NCBI RefSeq assembly: GCF_000764305.2 | Contig: NW_025944107.1 | Coordinates: 248,001-312,000 of the forward strand | From: Hyalella azteca | Taxonomy: Eukaryota; Arthropoda; Malacostraca; Amphipoda; Hyalellidae | Length of the DNA: 64,000 bases | Reading direction: 5' to 3' | Shown: in pieces, positions 10,032 to 20,800 of the stretch | How the letters are laid out: every line of letters begins with the position of its first letter | How positions within the stretch are numbered: the stretch's first letter is position 1 | Program-made: the position numbers and the translations under genes | The notes under the pieces: model-generated | The model's input: only the letters and a program-made list of their open reading frames with translations | Database searches by the model: none | Told to the model about the DNA's origin: nothing

Positions 10032-10185
10032 GTGAGTGTACACCAAACTTGCGTACAGACTCACCAACTGGGGTGAGTGATGCCTAACTGGCGTACAGAC
10101 TCACCAACTGGGGTGAGTGATGCCTAACTGGCGTACAGACTCACCAACTGGGGTGAGTGATGCCTAACTGGCGTATAAGTTCACG
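9991..10185. repeat. 40-41-bp donor-spanning array after exon 7
   Basis: Copies of GCGTACAGACTCACCAACTG plus GGGTGAGT place GT donors at 10032 (real), 10073, 10113 and 10153, then a decayed copy follows. The first duplicate preserves about 37 exon bases; the others share a deletion near their start. Confidence 0.95.
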
Positions 10186-10560
10186 AATATCATGTAAGCT
10201 TTTCGCCAGGTTTTTGTTGAATATTTTTTCATTTGTGCTCCCTGTGAATTCTATTTTTTGTGTGCTGTCCTATGCACAGAAAATGTCGCATTGTGATAAG
10301 ACTTCGCAAGATGCCATGCGTTAAAATTATTGTTCATCATGCTTCTTCATGCAAATATTTACTTCATTGACTCATGGTTTAGGTTATGTCATTTAATTTG
10401 GTAACAAAACAGACTTCAATTTAATTTTATACTCCAAATTGTCTCAGTCAATTTGACCACGGTAGTAAAAATTTCCTTTCAAATTGTAAGTTTTCTCTTT
10501 AAATTTACCCAAAAGCGATCACATCATTTCCTTCTGTGAATTTCATCAGGACTTTCATTT

Positions 10561-10866
10561 TTCCTCACCGAACACAGACGATCACTCCTTACTGTCAGTT
10601 TCCTATAAGAAATCAACTTTTCTCCAATCAGAGATGCATCGAACCTAGACGCTAACTTCTTACTGTCAGTTTCCTATAAGAAATCAACTTTTCTCCAATC
10701 AGAGATGCACCGAACACAGACGCTCACTTCTTACTGTCAGTTTCCTGTAATAAAGTAACTTTTCTCCAATCAGAGATGCACCGAATCCAGACGCTCACTT
10801 CTTACTGTCAGTTTCCTGTATAAGAAATAAACTTTTCTCAACCCAGAGATGCACCGAACCCAGACG
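10561..10866. repeat. 71-73-bp acceptor-spanning array before exon 8
   Basis: Units carry TTTCTCCAATCAG and AGATGCACCGAAC-like exon starts. Exon-like starts are at 10632, 10703, 10774 and 10847 (real). Only about the first 20 exon bases are included. Confidence 0.95.
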
Positions 10867-11013
10867 GAGTTCGAGGACAACCTCACGTTCAAGGTGTTCA
10901 TCTTCCAGTTCGTAAACTTCTACTCGTCGATATTCTACATCGCCTTCTGCAAGGGCCGCTTTGTCGGCTACCCTGGCCACTACAAACACATCCTCGGCCT
11001 CCGCAACGAAGAT
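10847..11013 (+). CDS. ANO7: Anoctamin-7-like, visible exon 8 (helix 5)
   Basis: Acceptor CAG at 10844-10846; donor GTAAGC at 11014. Two bases complete Glu, then 55 codons end in phase 0. Encodes [20 protein letters not shown], then [20 protein letters not shown] and [16 protein letters not shown]. This is helix 5 and the highly conserved re-entrant region lining the ion/lipid pathway in TMEM16 proteins. Three decoy acceptors (exon-like starts 10632, 10703, 10774) in 71-73-bp units precede the real one, each copying roughly the first 20 exon bases. Confidence 0.94.
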
Positions 11014-12221
11014 GTAAGCAAATATTTCAACGAATTTCAACGATATTCGAGACATTTTTTATATTAGGAAGGAAAATTTTTATTAGAATAAGATGTTAGT
11101 GTGTGCGTGGTAAGTTTGATGTGCTTAGTAAGGATGATTACCATTCACCATTTGGACTCAATTTGCGGACTGAGCGTCAAATGCGCTTAAATGAACATTA
11201 ATGGCTATAATTAATAATAGAGCAAAGCCATGCTGAAAACGAGCATATTTCGAAAGAGATTTAACCAATGATGTGAAATTGATGTGTTAAAAAGAAATTT
11301 CCTTTATTCCCGTGTTCTTTTACATTGTAAATTCGAGGTCGCTAATGAAGAAACTGTATAGTTTGAGGGACTATCAAGAAGTTAGCGTTGCATTATATTG
11401 TATGTGGCGTTAAGTTTCCAACTGTTATTTACATTCATTTAAAGTTTTTGATCATACGTAAATGACCAAATTATCTCACTGATACCGATACTATCAATAA
11501 TAAGCAACACATACCGAAACTATAAGCAAGCTCATATTTTTTCTGATACAAATAGTTTTTATAGGCTGTCTGCATACCGCCATTCATATATGTTCATTCT
11601 TTCCGTAATTTTACTGATTTCGTCTCGACATAAGACGGAGACAATGTTTAGAATTAAATTACCTTTGCTTACAGACAAGTAATTCTATAATTTATTGCTT
11701 CGTCGAAACAGTATAAAAGGTCTCATTATTTCACAAACCAATAATTTCTATTTGTCAAGAAAGTCAGAATTTTTATACCTCACTTTATCTTTCAATCAAT
11801 TCATAATGTCCTCGTAAAGTCATATTTATATGGTAATATAATTCTCATCATAATCGGAGTGTACGATTGCTAATCAGTATTTATTTTTACATGGCATATG
11901 ATGTGCAACAGCAAAAAGTCGGAATCATGTCAAAAATACAGTAATCCTTCAGTTATCTCATTTCCTACGTTTTATTACCTCGGCTGCGATAAGGTGAAAT
12001 CCACGATGGGGAATTGATCGACTGATAGTATTTATTTAAGTATTTGTATTGCAACTGTCTGATATTTTACATTATTGTAATCTTAACAACCCCTTCCCAC
12101 TTTCTTACTGTAGATCGAGTTCCGCGGAATGTTAAACCTGGAAAGATTTTCTCATTAATATTGGGTGAAAATCTTCAATGAAGTGAAATCCTCGTAGGTT
12201 AAGCGCGATATAGCGAGGGAT

Positions 12222-12597
12222 CACTGATATCACTATTATGATATAAATTATTCACGATTCACTAGTAATGCAAATTGTTAGTTTACTGTTCTCAGTGCTA
12301 TTAAATCACTATTATGATATAAATTGTTCACTATTCACGAGTAATGCAAATTGTTGGTTTACTGGTCGCAGTGCTATTAAATCACTATTATGATATAAAT
12401 TATTCACTATTCACGAGTAATGCAAATTGTTGGTTTACTGGTCGCAGTGCTATTAAATCACTATTATGATATAAATTATTTGTTATTCGCGAGTAATGAA
12501 TTGTTTGTTTACTGTTCGCAGTGCTATTAAATCACTATTATGATATAAATTATTCACTATTCACGAGTAATGCAAATTGTTTGTTTACTGCTCGCAG
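12222..12597. repeat. 74-76-bp acceptor-spanning array before exon 9
   Basis: AG sites before 12296, 12372, 12448, 12522 and 12598 (real) lie in near-identical context ending CTGCTCGCAG or similar, followed by TGCT. Only four exon bases are shared, so this array is mainly the intron side. Confidence 0.95.
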
Positions 12598-12726
12598 TGC
12601 TCGGCGGGCGGCTGTCTGATCGAGCTGGCGCAGCAGCTGGGAGTCATCATGATAGGCAAGCAGGTCGTCAACAACGCTCAGGAGATCCTGGTGCCTAAAC
12701 TCAAGGCCTGGTGGCACAAGAAGAAG
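12598..12726 (+). CDS. ANO7: Anoctamin-7-like, visible exon 9 (helix 6, Ca2+ ligands)
   Basis: Acceptor CAG at 12595-12597, phase 0 in and out, 43 codons. Encodes CSAGGCLIELAQQLGVIMIG, then KQVVNNAQEILVPKLKAWW. The NNxxE motif supplies two helix-6 calcium ligands: Asn at 12670-12672 and Glu at 12682-12684. The donor is GTTCTT, a poor 5' splice site, followed at once by about 150 bases of nearly uninterrupted T-rich sequence. No better GT exists nearby, and the protein ends at the expected family point (KKK before the variable 6-7 loop). Four decoy acceptors in 74-76-bp units lie upstream. Confidence 0.92.
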
Positions 12727-12880
12727 GTTCTTATTTTTTTTATCTTATCTCTATATTATTTTTTATCTTATTTTTTCTATTTTTATTTATTTATTTTATC
12801 TTATTTTTTATCTCTATTTTTTTTATTTTATTTTTTTAACTTAATTTTTTATTTGTTTTGTTTTATTTTTTTTTCTACAT
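12727..12880 (+). promoter_or_regulatory. T-rich tract immediately after a weak donor
   Basis: About 150 bases of nearly pure T with scattered A and C start right at the GTTCTT donor of exon 9. In other animals U-rich sequence just downstream of weak 5' splice sites binds TIA-1-type proteins that help recruit U1. The role here is inference. Confidence 0.4.
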
Positions 12881-13689
12881 GAATCCTAATTATAATTTTT
12901 GCAATTTGAGTAAGGATATTTTTCTTAGTGACGTGGAATCGAAGTGTTCCGAATGCGATTGTTCCTCTACGATCTGCTTAGAAATTTCCGATTAATTTAT
13001 TCATTTTTTTGCTAATACATTCACAAATTATACATATAATGAGGTTAAAATGTGTGCACAATCTTTAATTCATAACCCAATCACCATTGCTTTTTTGATT
13101 AAACCAACCAATTAATGATCCATGAACCAAGTTTACGATCCGCGAAAAAGTCACTATCGCAATCCACTACTCCTGTTGTAATTTCGAGTGATTGAGTTTT
13201 CTGAGTAGTGATAGGATTAATTTTTTGCTGGTTTTCTTTTCGATGGCTTCCATATGCTTTTGGTGGCATGTTGGTCTGTTTTCAGATGTTTTTTTTGTGT
13301 GACAATGTATTCGTAATTGGTCATTTCCTACGGCTTCAAAAGTATAATGAAGCTTGTCTTTAGATGTTTCTCGTAGTGTATTAATTTTTTATATACAGGT
13401 ACATTTCCCTAGATTTGCATCTAAGGAATGGTTAACAATTCTATTGTGAAATTTCAAAAATGAAGATGGTAATCTTAGTTTAGAAACAAATAAACCATGA
13501 ATGATATTTTGTTCTTTGTGGAATTGGACTTATTAAATTGCTCATGATTTTTCTCGTGAGGCCGTCCTATCATAAATAGTTACGAGTTCATAACTCCGTC
13601 AACCAATCACTGACATCTTTACAAGCTAAACCTACTAATCATAGACGAAAAAATATAACTCAGTACTCACTGCAGTGAGTGACAGAGAG

Positions 13690-13806
13690 CGCATTTTCTC
13701 GTCGACGAAAACGTGAAGTCACGGAGGGACAGACAGACGGACAGACAGACGGATGGACATGGCGAGCACAATAGTGCAATTTTTCCATAAATGAGAAAAT
13801 GCGCTA
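13690..13806. repeat. Inverted repeat around a GACA-type microsatellite, intron 9
   Basis: Twelve-base arms GCGCATTTTCTC (about 13690) and GAGAAAATGCGC (about 13793) enclose repeats of GGACAGACAGAC. It may be a small mobile-element remnant. Confidence 0.4.
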
Positions 13807-13904
13807 AAAGCGACCGCAACGTATACTCAAACAAGTTTTTACGACCCCAGAACATTTAATCACTGCAACTACTAATTAACATTTAGTCATCGTTGAACAG
13901 CAGC

Positions 13905-14187
13905 ACGTAATTGTTTAAGAGCTCAACATGCTGTGTGGCTTACAGGTTAACTTTATTGTTTAAGAGTTGAATGCTATGAAATACAATGCAGTGATGCCTT
14001 CAGCACCTGCTTGGCTTACAGGTTAACTTGATTGTTTATAGGAGTAGAATGCTATAAAATATAATACTTTGATGCCATTAGCTCCTGCTTGGCTTGCAGG
14101 TTAACTTGATTGTTTATAGGAGTAGAATGCTATAAAATATAATACTTTGATGTCATTAGCGCCTGCTTGGCTTGCAGGTTAACTTGA
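13905..14187. repeat. 76-78-bp acceptor-spanning array before exon 10
   Basis: CAG|GTTAACTT recurs with exon-like starts 13946, 14022, 14100 and 14178 (real). The shared exon part is ten bases. The two copies nearest the exon are almost identical. Confidence 0.95.
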
Positions 14188-14268
14188 GCGGCAAGACCAG
14201 GTCCCCCTGGGAGGCAGACTACGCTCTCATCGACAACGAGGGCCTCTTCGAAGAGTACCTGGAAATGG
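14178..14268 (+). CDS. ANO7: Anoctamin-7-like, visible exon 10 (loop 6-7, start of helix 7, Ca2+ ligands)
   Basis: Acceptor CAG at 14175-14177; donor GTGAGA at 14269. Phase 0 in, phase 1 out; encodes VNLSGKTRSPWEADYALIDN, then EGLFEEYLEM. The EYxE motif gives the two helix-7 calcium ligands, Glu at 14253-14255 and Glu at 14262-14264. The preceding linker is cytosolic and variable in the family. Three decoy acceptors, each followed by the exon's first ten bases, lie upstream in 76-78-bp units (exon-like starts 13946, 14022, 14100). Confidence 0.92.
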
Positions 14269-14817
14269 GTGAGATTTTTCTTCCATTGTAACAAAATGAT
14301 CATATTTTAAAATGAAAAATGATGATTAAAATTTTAATGACCGAAATGATCAAAATAGTAGAGAATACTATGAAATGTATTAGACAATGGTCTTTCTGTG
14401 AGACCTTATTAGGAAGAAGAATATATCCATATGGTGTTCGTAAATCAGATGCAGTTTTCATGTTTCCGTCATTCAATTTGGGTACTTTTCACAATTTTTT
14501 TCAATTCGTTCATTCAAACAATATTAACTCCTCTATGTTTGCGTTTTTATCCCCATTTCAAAATTAGTGAAAATCGGAGCGTTCTTCATGTTCACAAATT
14601 TTACATTAGAAGCGCTCCAATTCTCTTTTAAAAATTAGTTTATCAGTTTTCCTTGTTTTTAATCCCGTTAATTTTCAGTTTCTCATCCCGTACGATTCCA
14701 TTCGATCACTATCCAACCTGATTATTAACATAACTTCCACTTCGTAGCTCCACATTGCATTGTAATCCTTTCCCACTTTCGCTACCTCATTATCATTAAC
14801 TGTTGTTGCGATGGCAG

Positions 14818-15023
14818 TTTTGCAGTTCGGTTTCCTGACGATCTTCGTAGCGGCGTTCCCGCTGGCGCCGCTGTTCGCGCTGCTCAACAACTGGGTCGAG
14901 ATCAGGCTCGACGCGCAGAAGTTTGTGTGCGAGACCCGACGGCCCGTAGCTGAACGTGCCCAGAATATTGGTATCTGGTTCACCATCCTTGACTTCATGG
15001 CTCATCTCGCCGTCATCAGTAAT
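14818..15023 (+). CDS. ANO7: Anoctamin-7-like, visible exon 11 (helices 7-8, Ca2+ ligands)
   Basis: Acceptor CAG at 14815-14817; donor GTGAGT at 15024. Two bases complete Val, then 68 codons, phase 0 out. Encodes [20 protein letters not shown], then [15 protein letters not shown] and [15 protein letters not shown]. The helix-8 ligands are Glu at 14898-14900 and Asp at 14910-14912. This is the most conserved block of the family and the clearest identification. The last 63 bases and donor are duplicated downstream three times; the first duplicate (15058-15117) is an open, in-frame 60-nt cassette with AG and GT borders. Confidence 0.96.
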
Positions 15024-15290
15024 GTGAGTTCATCATCATCATGTTGTGCTCGATCAGAATATTGTTATCTGGTTCACCATCCTTGTCTTCATGGCGCATC
15101 TTGCTGTTATCAGTAATGTGAGTTCATCATCATGTTGTGCTCGATCAGAATTATTGGTATCTGGTTCACCATCCTTGACTTCATGGCGCATCTCGCCGTC
15201 ATCAGTAATGTGAGTTCATCATCATGTTGTGCTCGATCTGAATATTGGTATCTGGTTCACCATCCTTGATTTCATGGCGGGTCTATTAAT
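14960..15290. repeat. 92-94-bp donor-spanning array after exon 11
   Basis: The last 63 exon bases plus GTGAGTTCATCATC are repeated. Donors are at 15024 (real), 15118 and 15211, with a final truncated copy to about 15290. The first duplicate keeps the reading frame; the second has a one-base insertion. Confidence 0.95.
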
Positions 15291-15439
15291 TCATGGCATC
15301 ATTAATATATATATACTCAACTCTTTCATCTTGGTATTTTTCTAAAAGAAAAACAATAAGTAGAAATATTAGACTAGCAATTACTGAACACAGTTCCCTT
15401 CTCTGAACCAATATTCACATTACAGCCATGTTAACTTCA

Positions 15440-15680
15440 GTTTCGGGTGCTTCCTCGTCCTTTCTTTTTCGTTTTTTCCTGCATTTTGTCCTTATATTTT
15501 TCTTTTCGTTTCACTATTAGTTTTCTGTATCTCTCCCTATTTTTCTTCGCTTCCTTTTCGTTTTCGCTGCATTTCGCCTTATTTTTTTCGCTTTCATGTT
15601 TTTCTTTTCCTTTTCCCTGCATTTTCTCATAATTTTCTTGCCGTTTCTCATTCATTTTTTTCTGAATTTCCTACTTTTTT
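15440..15680. repeat. Pyrimidine-rich low-complexity tract, intron 11
   Basis: About 230 bases of T/C-rich sequence with irregular TTTTTCGTTTTTTCCTGCAT-like units. The long minus-strand Lys/Glu-rich frame across it is an artefact of composition. Confidence 0.6.
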
Positions 15681-16747
15681 TGCTGAATTAGCATTTCCTT
15701 TTCATTTATTTATCTCGAGCGTGTGAAACGCTTATCAATCGATGTCAGGATATGGAGGCGGTAGCTTCGTCTCGAGCGCAGTTATCTCTAAATTAAACTG
15801 GTCATAAGACGAAGTCGTGTCTAAAGTCTTTCGTGTTCAGTCGTGTCTTAGTTCATTCATGTCAAGTCTCGACGTCACTCATTTTTGTAGTACAACTTAC
15901 GTTGGAATCAAGGTCAAGGTAAACCTCGTCTAATTAATCTAGAACAATGGCATATTATCGCCGCCACTAGGCTGTCTGAGGGAGTTTTTGCCTTATAATT
16001 ACAATATCAATAAACCACACACTTCTTATAGGCTTTGGCTCCAGAAAAAATACTATTGATTTCATGCTTTTAGTAATTAGTTCTAGTAATTATCCATGGC
16101 TTCATATAATTATTCATATGTCTGCATAATGATAAACGGATTAAACAACTAATATAGATGATCAATTTCAGCAATTCAGGTTCAAATAACATCAAAAGCA
16201 TAATTTTTAATGATTATTACTATTTGAAGTATATTATTGTTAAAAATCATTTTATGTGGTAACGGTATAGCACCATGATTATGTTCGATTATCCATTACT
16301 ATCACAACAAGACTATTCTTCCTTCATTCTTGTAAAACTTTAAAAATATTTCTCTTCATCAGTCTCCTTCTTCCATGATTTGAAATTTTTATCAATCTTG
16401 CGAGAGCGTGACTGCAAAAATGAAAGAAAATGAAATACACTAAACCGGAAATTCAACTACAAAACAAAGCTTCCGGTTTACATTCAATGGACAAACCTTC
16501 AATTGCCTCACGGATTTTTTTATCTTCTCACAGAATTCTTTGATTGACATTTGAATGTCGTGCGGAAGTCGTTCGATTAATCTATAACTTTACTTCAACA
16601 ATTATTTATAATCACTCATTTCGAGTTCTAAATCAGCAGCAAAGCTCGGTCCCGCATTAATTTAACAGTCAACAAACTAAATCATGAATTTATTCAGATT
16701 TTGTGTTATTTACGACAATTTTTATTGATTTATTCTGTGTGGTGCAG

Positions 16748-16881
16748 GCATTTTTGATCGCGTTCACGTCGGAGTTCCTACCAAGGCTGCTGTACAAGTA
16801 CGAGTACGACTGGTCCCTACGTGGCTACGTGAACTTCACCCTCGCAACCGCACCCAACGGCACTATGAGTCAACCATGCAG
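16748..16881 (+). CDS. ANO7: Anoctamin-7-like, visible exon 12 (helix 9 and last extracellular loop)
   Basis: Acceptor CAG at 16745-16747; donor GTACGA at 16882. Phase 0 in, phase 2 out. Encodes AFLIAFTSEFLPRLLYKYEY, then GYVNFTLATAPNGTM and SQPC. Helix 9 is followed by an extracellular loop with two N-glycosylation sequons (NFT, NGT). Downstream, a decaying array repeats the last few exon bases plus the donor, with GT at 16964, 17063 and 17112. Confidence 0.92.
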
Positions 16882-17130
16882 GTACGAATATCATTACTCT
16901 AGTTTAGTGAAATTTCATTGTTTTGTAGTTTGATTGTATTTTATTAATGACTGTACCGTGCAGGTAGGAATATCATTGTAATTCACGTTTGATTCATAGT
17001 TGAACAATGCAAGTATGATTATCCTTGTATTTTAGCCTTTGCTCGCTAGTTGAACAATGCAGGTAGGAATATCATTGTATTTTGCGTTTGCTTCATAATT
17101 GAACAATTCAGGTAGCAATATCATTGTATT
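16870..17130. repeat. Donor-spanning array after exon 12 (about 50-82-bp units)
   Basis: GAACAATGCAG|GTAGGAATATCATTG-like copies follow the real CATGCAG|GTACGAATATCATT. GT sites are at 16882 (real), 16964, 17063 and 17112; one intermediate copy has lost its GT. Confidence 0.8.
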
Positions 17131-17425
17131 TCAACAACATTCCAGAGCCTCGCAGCTTGTTAGCTTTGTGATGAAAAATGGCTTTCTTTTGGTGAAGAAT
17201 CAATGATTGTTAAATATATATTTCCGGTTTTATATCCTCGAGCATTTATATATTAAAATTAATGGCAATATCTAGTGAACTTACTGGAACCCTGTAGATC
17301 TGGTTAAGAATAAATGCACTTCACCTGTTGATGGTGTGCTTTTTCTGTAAATTTATTTTCATTTATTCCAGTAAATAATCTAAATTGGAAGACCCTTTTG
17401 CATCGATGACGTCTTCTGTCCCCAG

Positions 17426-17516
17426 GTATCGTGGATACCGGGATCACGAAGGCCTCCACACGACCTTCTTCTGGCGCTTGCTGGCCATCAGACTCGGTTT
17501 CGTGATAGCTTTTGAG
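17426..17516 (+). CDS. ANO7: Anoctamin-7-like, visible exon 13 (helix 10)
   Basis: Acceptor CAG at 17423-17425; donor GTCAGT at 17517. One base completes the Arg codon from exon 12, then 30 codons, phase 0 out. Encodes RYRGYRDHEGLHTTFFWRLL, then AIRLGFVIAFE. The CRYRGYRD motif ends the extracellular loop, and the hydrophobic segment is the first half of helix 10. No splice-site duplication is evident around this exon. Confidence 0.92.
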
Positions 17517-17693
17517 GTCAGTGCGAAATTCAGCCATTTGATGTATCACATTTTGCTAATATTTGAGCTTATGCACTGGACAAACTTACACGACATTCTT
17601 ATCTGAAAATTTTTGAATGTGATTTCATTTTATACGAAAAGATACGAAAGTAAAACTGTGATTAATCAGAGAGTTGTGGATGTTGTCGTACAG

Positions 17694-17825
17694 CACGTGG
17701 TGTTCGGTGTGTGCCGCCTCATCGATGTGCTGGTGCCAGACGTACCGCAGAGCCTCGAGATCAAGATCAAGCGAGAGCGATACCTGGCCAAGCAGGCACT
17801 CGCTGACTCAGAGACCATTTTGAAG
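17694..17825 (+). CDS. ANO7: Anoctamin-7-like, visible exon 14 (end of helix 10, C-terminal helix)
   Basis: Acceptor CAG at 17691-17693; donor GTGAAC at 17826. Phase 0 in and out, 44 codons. Encodes HVVFGVCRLIDVLVPDVPQS, then LEIKIKRERYLAKQALADSE, ending TILK. This finishes helix 10 and the basic cytosolic helix seen at the end of all anoctamins. If the donor is not used, translation stops after VNNS at 17838-17840, giving a short-tailed protein like vertebrate ANO7. That is a possible intron-retention isoform. Confidence 0.93.
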
Positions 17826-20800
17826 GTGAACAATTCGTAAAAATTCATCTAGATCCTCGTTAATTATTTTTAGTATTTTAATGAATCCTTCTTAGTCTTT
17901 TTTTAATGATTCTCATTTAATCTTCCTTTAAGAAAAGTATTTTAATGAATTTCGCTTTGTCTTTTTTTTAATATTTTAATGATTCTCGTTCAGCTTTTAA
18001 AAATTTTTTTACTAAGAATAAATCGATTGAATTAATTTATACCCACTATAATTGGGAAACATTAATTTAGTATTGTTTCATTCCTAAAGTCGGAGTGTGT
18101 CAGTTGAGTGAAACATACCAGACTTGAGTTAATGACCTGAACTGAAGCATTAATTATTATGTAAGACATTTTTAAATACATATTTACGTCAGTGTGACAG
18201 CTGAAAACAATGTGAAGCGGGTAATAGATGTATCGGATTTTCTAATTGACGTTTCTAAGCTGAAAAACTTTTAGTAATTTTAGCTGAACGACTTCCCTCC
18301 AATTTCAGCTGTATTAACCTTTCCCCAATTTAAACTGAAACTTAAGGAATGGGATATTTCACTACAAAGCATTTATACATAAAGCGGCGGTATAGATGAT
18401 TTGAGATATAGTCCCCTTGAGGGAGAAAAACTTTTTTCCGGTGAAAAGTTGAAATATCTGCGCGCTAAGGCTTCATTTAAAAGGCTAAAAGGCTTCATTT
18501 CAGTAACAATAGACTTGGTTACAAGAGATAATTTTAAAATTACTAAAATAGTACAAGCGTATAGAAATATGGCATTTTGTCTTCTAGCACGGAGACGTTT
18601 CTATAATCATTGCAACGTTGGACATCATGGTCGTGTTGCGAAGTTTCATACGATTATGAAGAGGGAGAATAACTATGAATGAATTGGTTTGTTAGACCCA
18701 GAACTGCACATGGAGGTGATCGAACAGTACGGATAACAGGAGAACATTGAACGACCATCCTTTATGGTTGAACTTTGAGAGCTGAGTGGTTTCAGTTACT
18801 AGCTTGACCCGCTTGTCAACTTTGAAATGATTACGGAAACGTCTCTGTGTTTTCGTGATTAAACAGTCCGTTTGTTTTGTTTTACACGTTTTGTACTCAA
18901 ATAAGCGATGCATTATTGACCATGTACGTCCTCTATGCTAGTATTGCTTACGAGCACATTTTCCCAGTGGATTGTAACTCCCTCTTTTTTTCTAACTCAC
19001 GTGGCGTGTTCTGCCGAGTGTCATAAACCTATATTGTTGACTAATTATTTCATTTAGGTGCGGATTGTAATCAATGCTTGTACGTAGAATCAACTGATTT
19101 TGATCACTGCTCTCACAGAGGTTCTTGGAATAACATCAGTTTTCTTGGATGCTTCACTAATTCGCACATATCACTATGAAATTCTTCATTTGAGTTAATT
19201 CAAGTTATGAATTTTGGCCAAGCGCAGTACCTGTGTATGATAGTGATTGCAATTGATTATTAGTTGTTGGATTCACATATCAAAATGATAATCATGACCA
19301 TGTGATCTTTTGTGATTTTTATCGTGATTTGGTATAATAATTTTTGCATAAAAATGATCGTGAATGCTGATTAATATTGTTTCATTAGAAAATTCGTGGT
19401 TAATAAATGCCAATTAAAATAACAAGTCAATAAATTAGTTTTTCTAATCGTATTTTTTCTACCTGAACTCAGCATATATGCCTTGTTTTCCGTTTGTCGT
19501 GGCATGTTGCTTAAGAAATTTTTTGTGTGTTTGCATCTTATGTTTTTGTGCATTATTTCCTTCTATTTCACAGTGTATTTTGAGGAATGCGCACGTGAGT
19601 ATTGCATTTTGATCATGTTCACTTATCATTTATCACTATGTTGTTTTTGCATAGGTTAAAAATTGCGTTTGAAATGTTGTGTTTTGCTGGCAAGGTTAAG
19701 TAAGTAGTTTGTGTTGTTGGTGGATTCAGTTTTACATTTGCTTTTTATATTTTGGAAAAGTGTCGGGGATAATATAGAAAATTAACGAGAATTTTTCAAT
19801 TGAATTTACGTCTGTTAAACGTTTGGGTTCACATTACACACTCTCATTGTAAATGTATTAGATGCGAGTGCCATTCAATTTAAATGATATCTCTAGTATA
19901 TACAGCTTCAATTGTATATCGGGACTCATTTCAACATCTTTGAGAAAATTCATGCCTGTTCATTTGAGATTTGTTCATGACATAGCATTAAGATAGAAAA
20001 ATTTTTAAGCTAGCGCGAAAAGAATAAATTGAATATTTACTTACTCGCTGAAAATCTTCTTGGGTAAAAAATCGTAATTTTTTAAATTTATCTTCCATCA
20101 AATCAAATTGAAACAAATCCGGTCGCGATTTAGAAAAGAAAAACATGAAAATAATGATCAGTCTTGATTTCCATTCTAATTAAAAAAATATAAATCGATT
20201 CTTTTTCTAAATTTTCGCTCTTCATGTGCACCGTAAATATTTTTGACAGCTTATTAATGTCTTATATTATGATTTCTATTTTGTATAGAATATGTTGAAC
20301 TTTTTTATGAACGAGGGCAATTTTATTTTAAAGAACATTTTGCTTTGTTTGTGTACGAATATTTGTTTGACATTTTTTAGTAAAACATTTCCGTTATGGT
20401 TTTGTTTTGATTTTCATCATTCGTAGGCCTCAACTTTTCTTATTTTGTTTCTATAGAAATTCAGAAAATTTTTTTCTGTTCCTTGAAATAATGCATTGAT
20501 GTCTTGAGATAGATCAGCGCTCGCTTTCCAAGATCATATTTGTAGTCAAAGGCTTTCATCCTCGTACGATGAATCAGTATTGAGTATTAGACTATTAGCA
20601 AGGCTATATCATAGGTATCTCATATTCACGGTCTGTAAGCGTTATCAAAGCTTTGAGCGATGCTACTTATATGAGCGAAAACATTGAATAATTTCACGGT
20701 GCAAAATATCCTTATTCAGATGTTGCCTGATGAATTGTATTATTGATGAATTATTGTACTAATTCATCGTATAATAGTTACCCTGGTCAGGACAAGCAAT

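Noticed and set aside
15437..15655. Lys/Glu-rich minus-strand frame
   Set aside because: Artefact of the T/C-rich tract in the + strand.
18401..18682. 93-codon frame in the intron before the tail exon
   Set aside because: No family resemblance, AT-rich codons, no conserved context.
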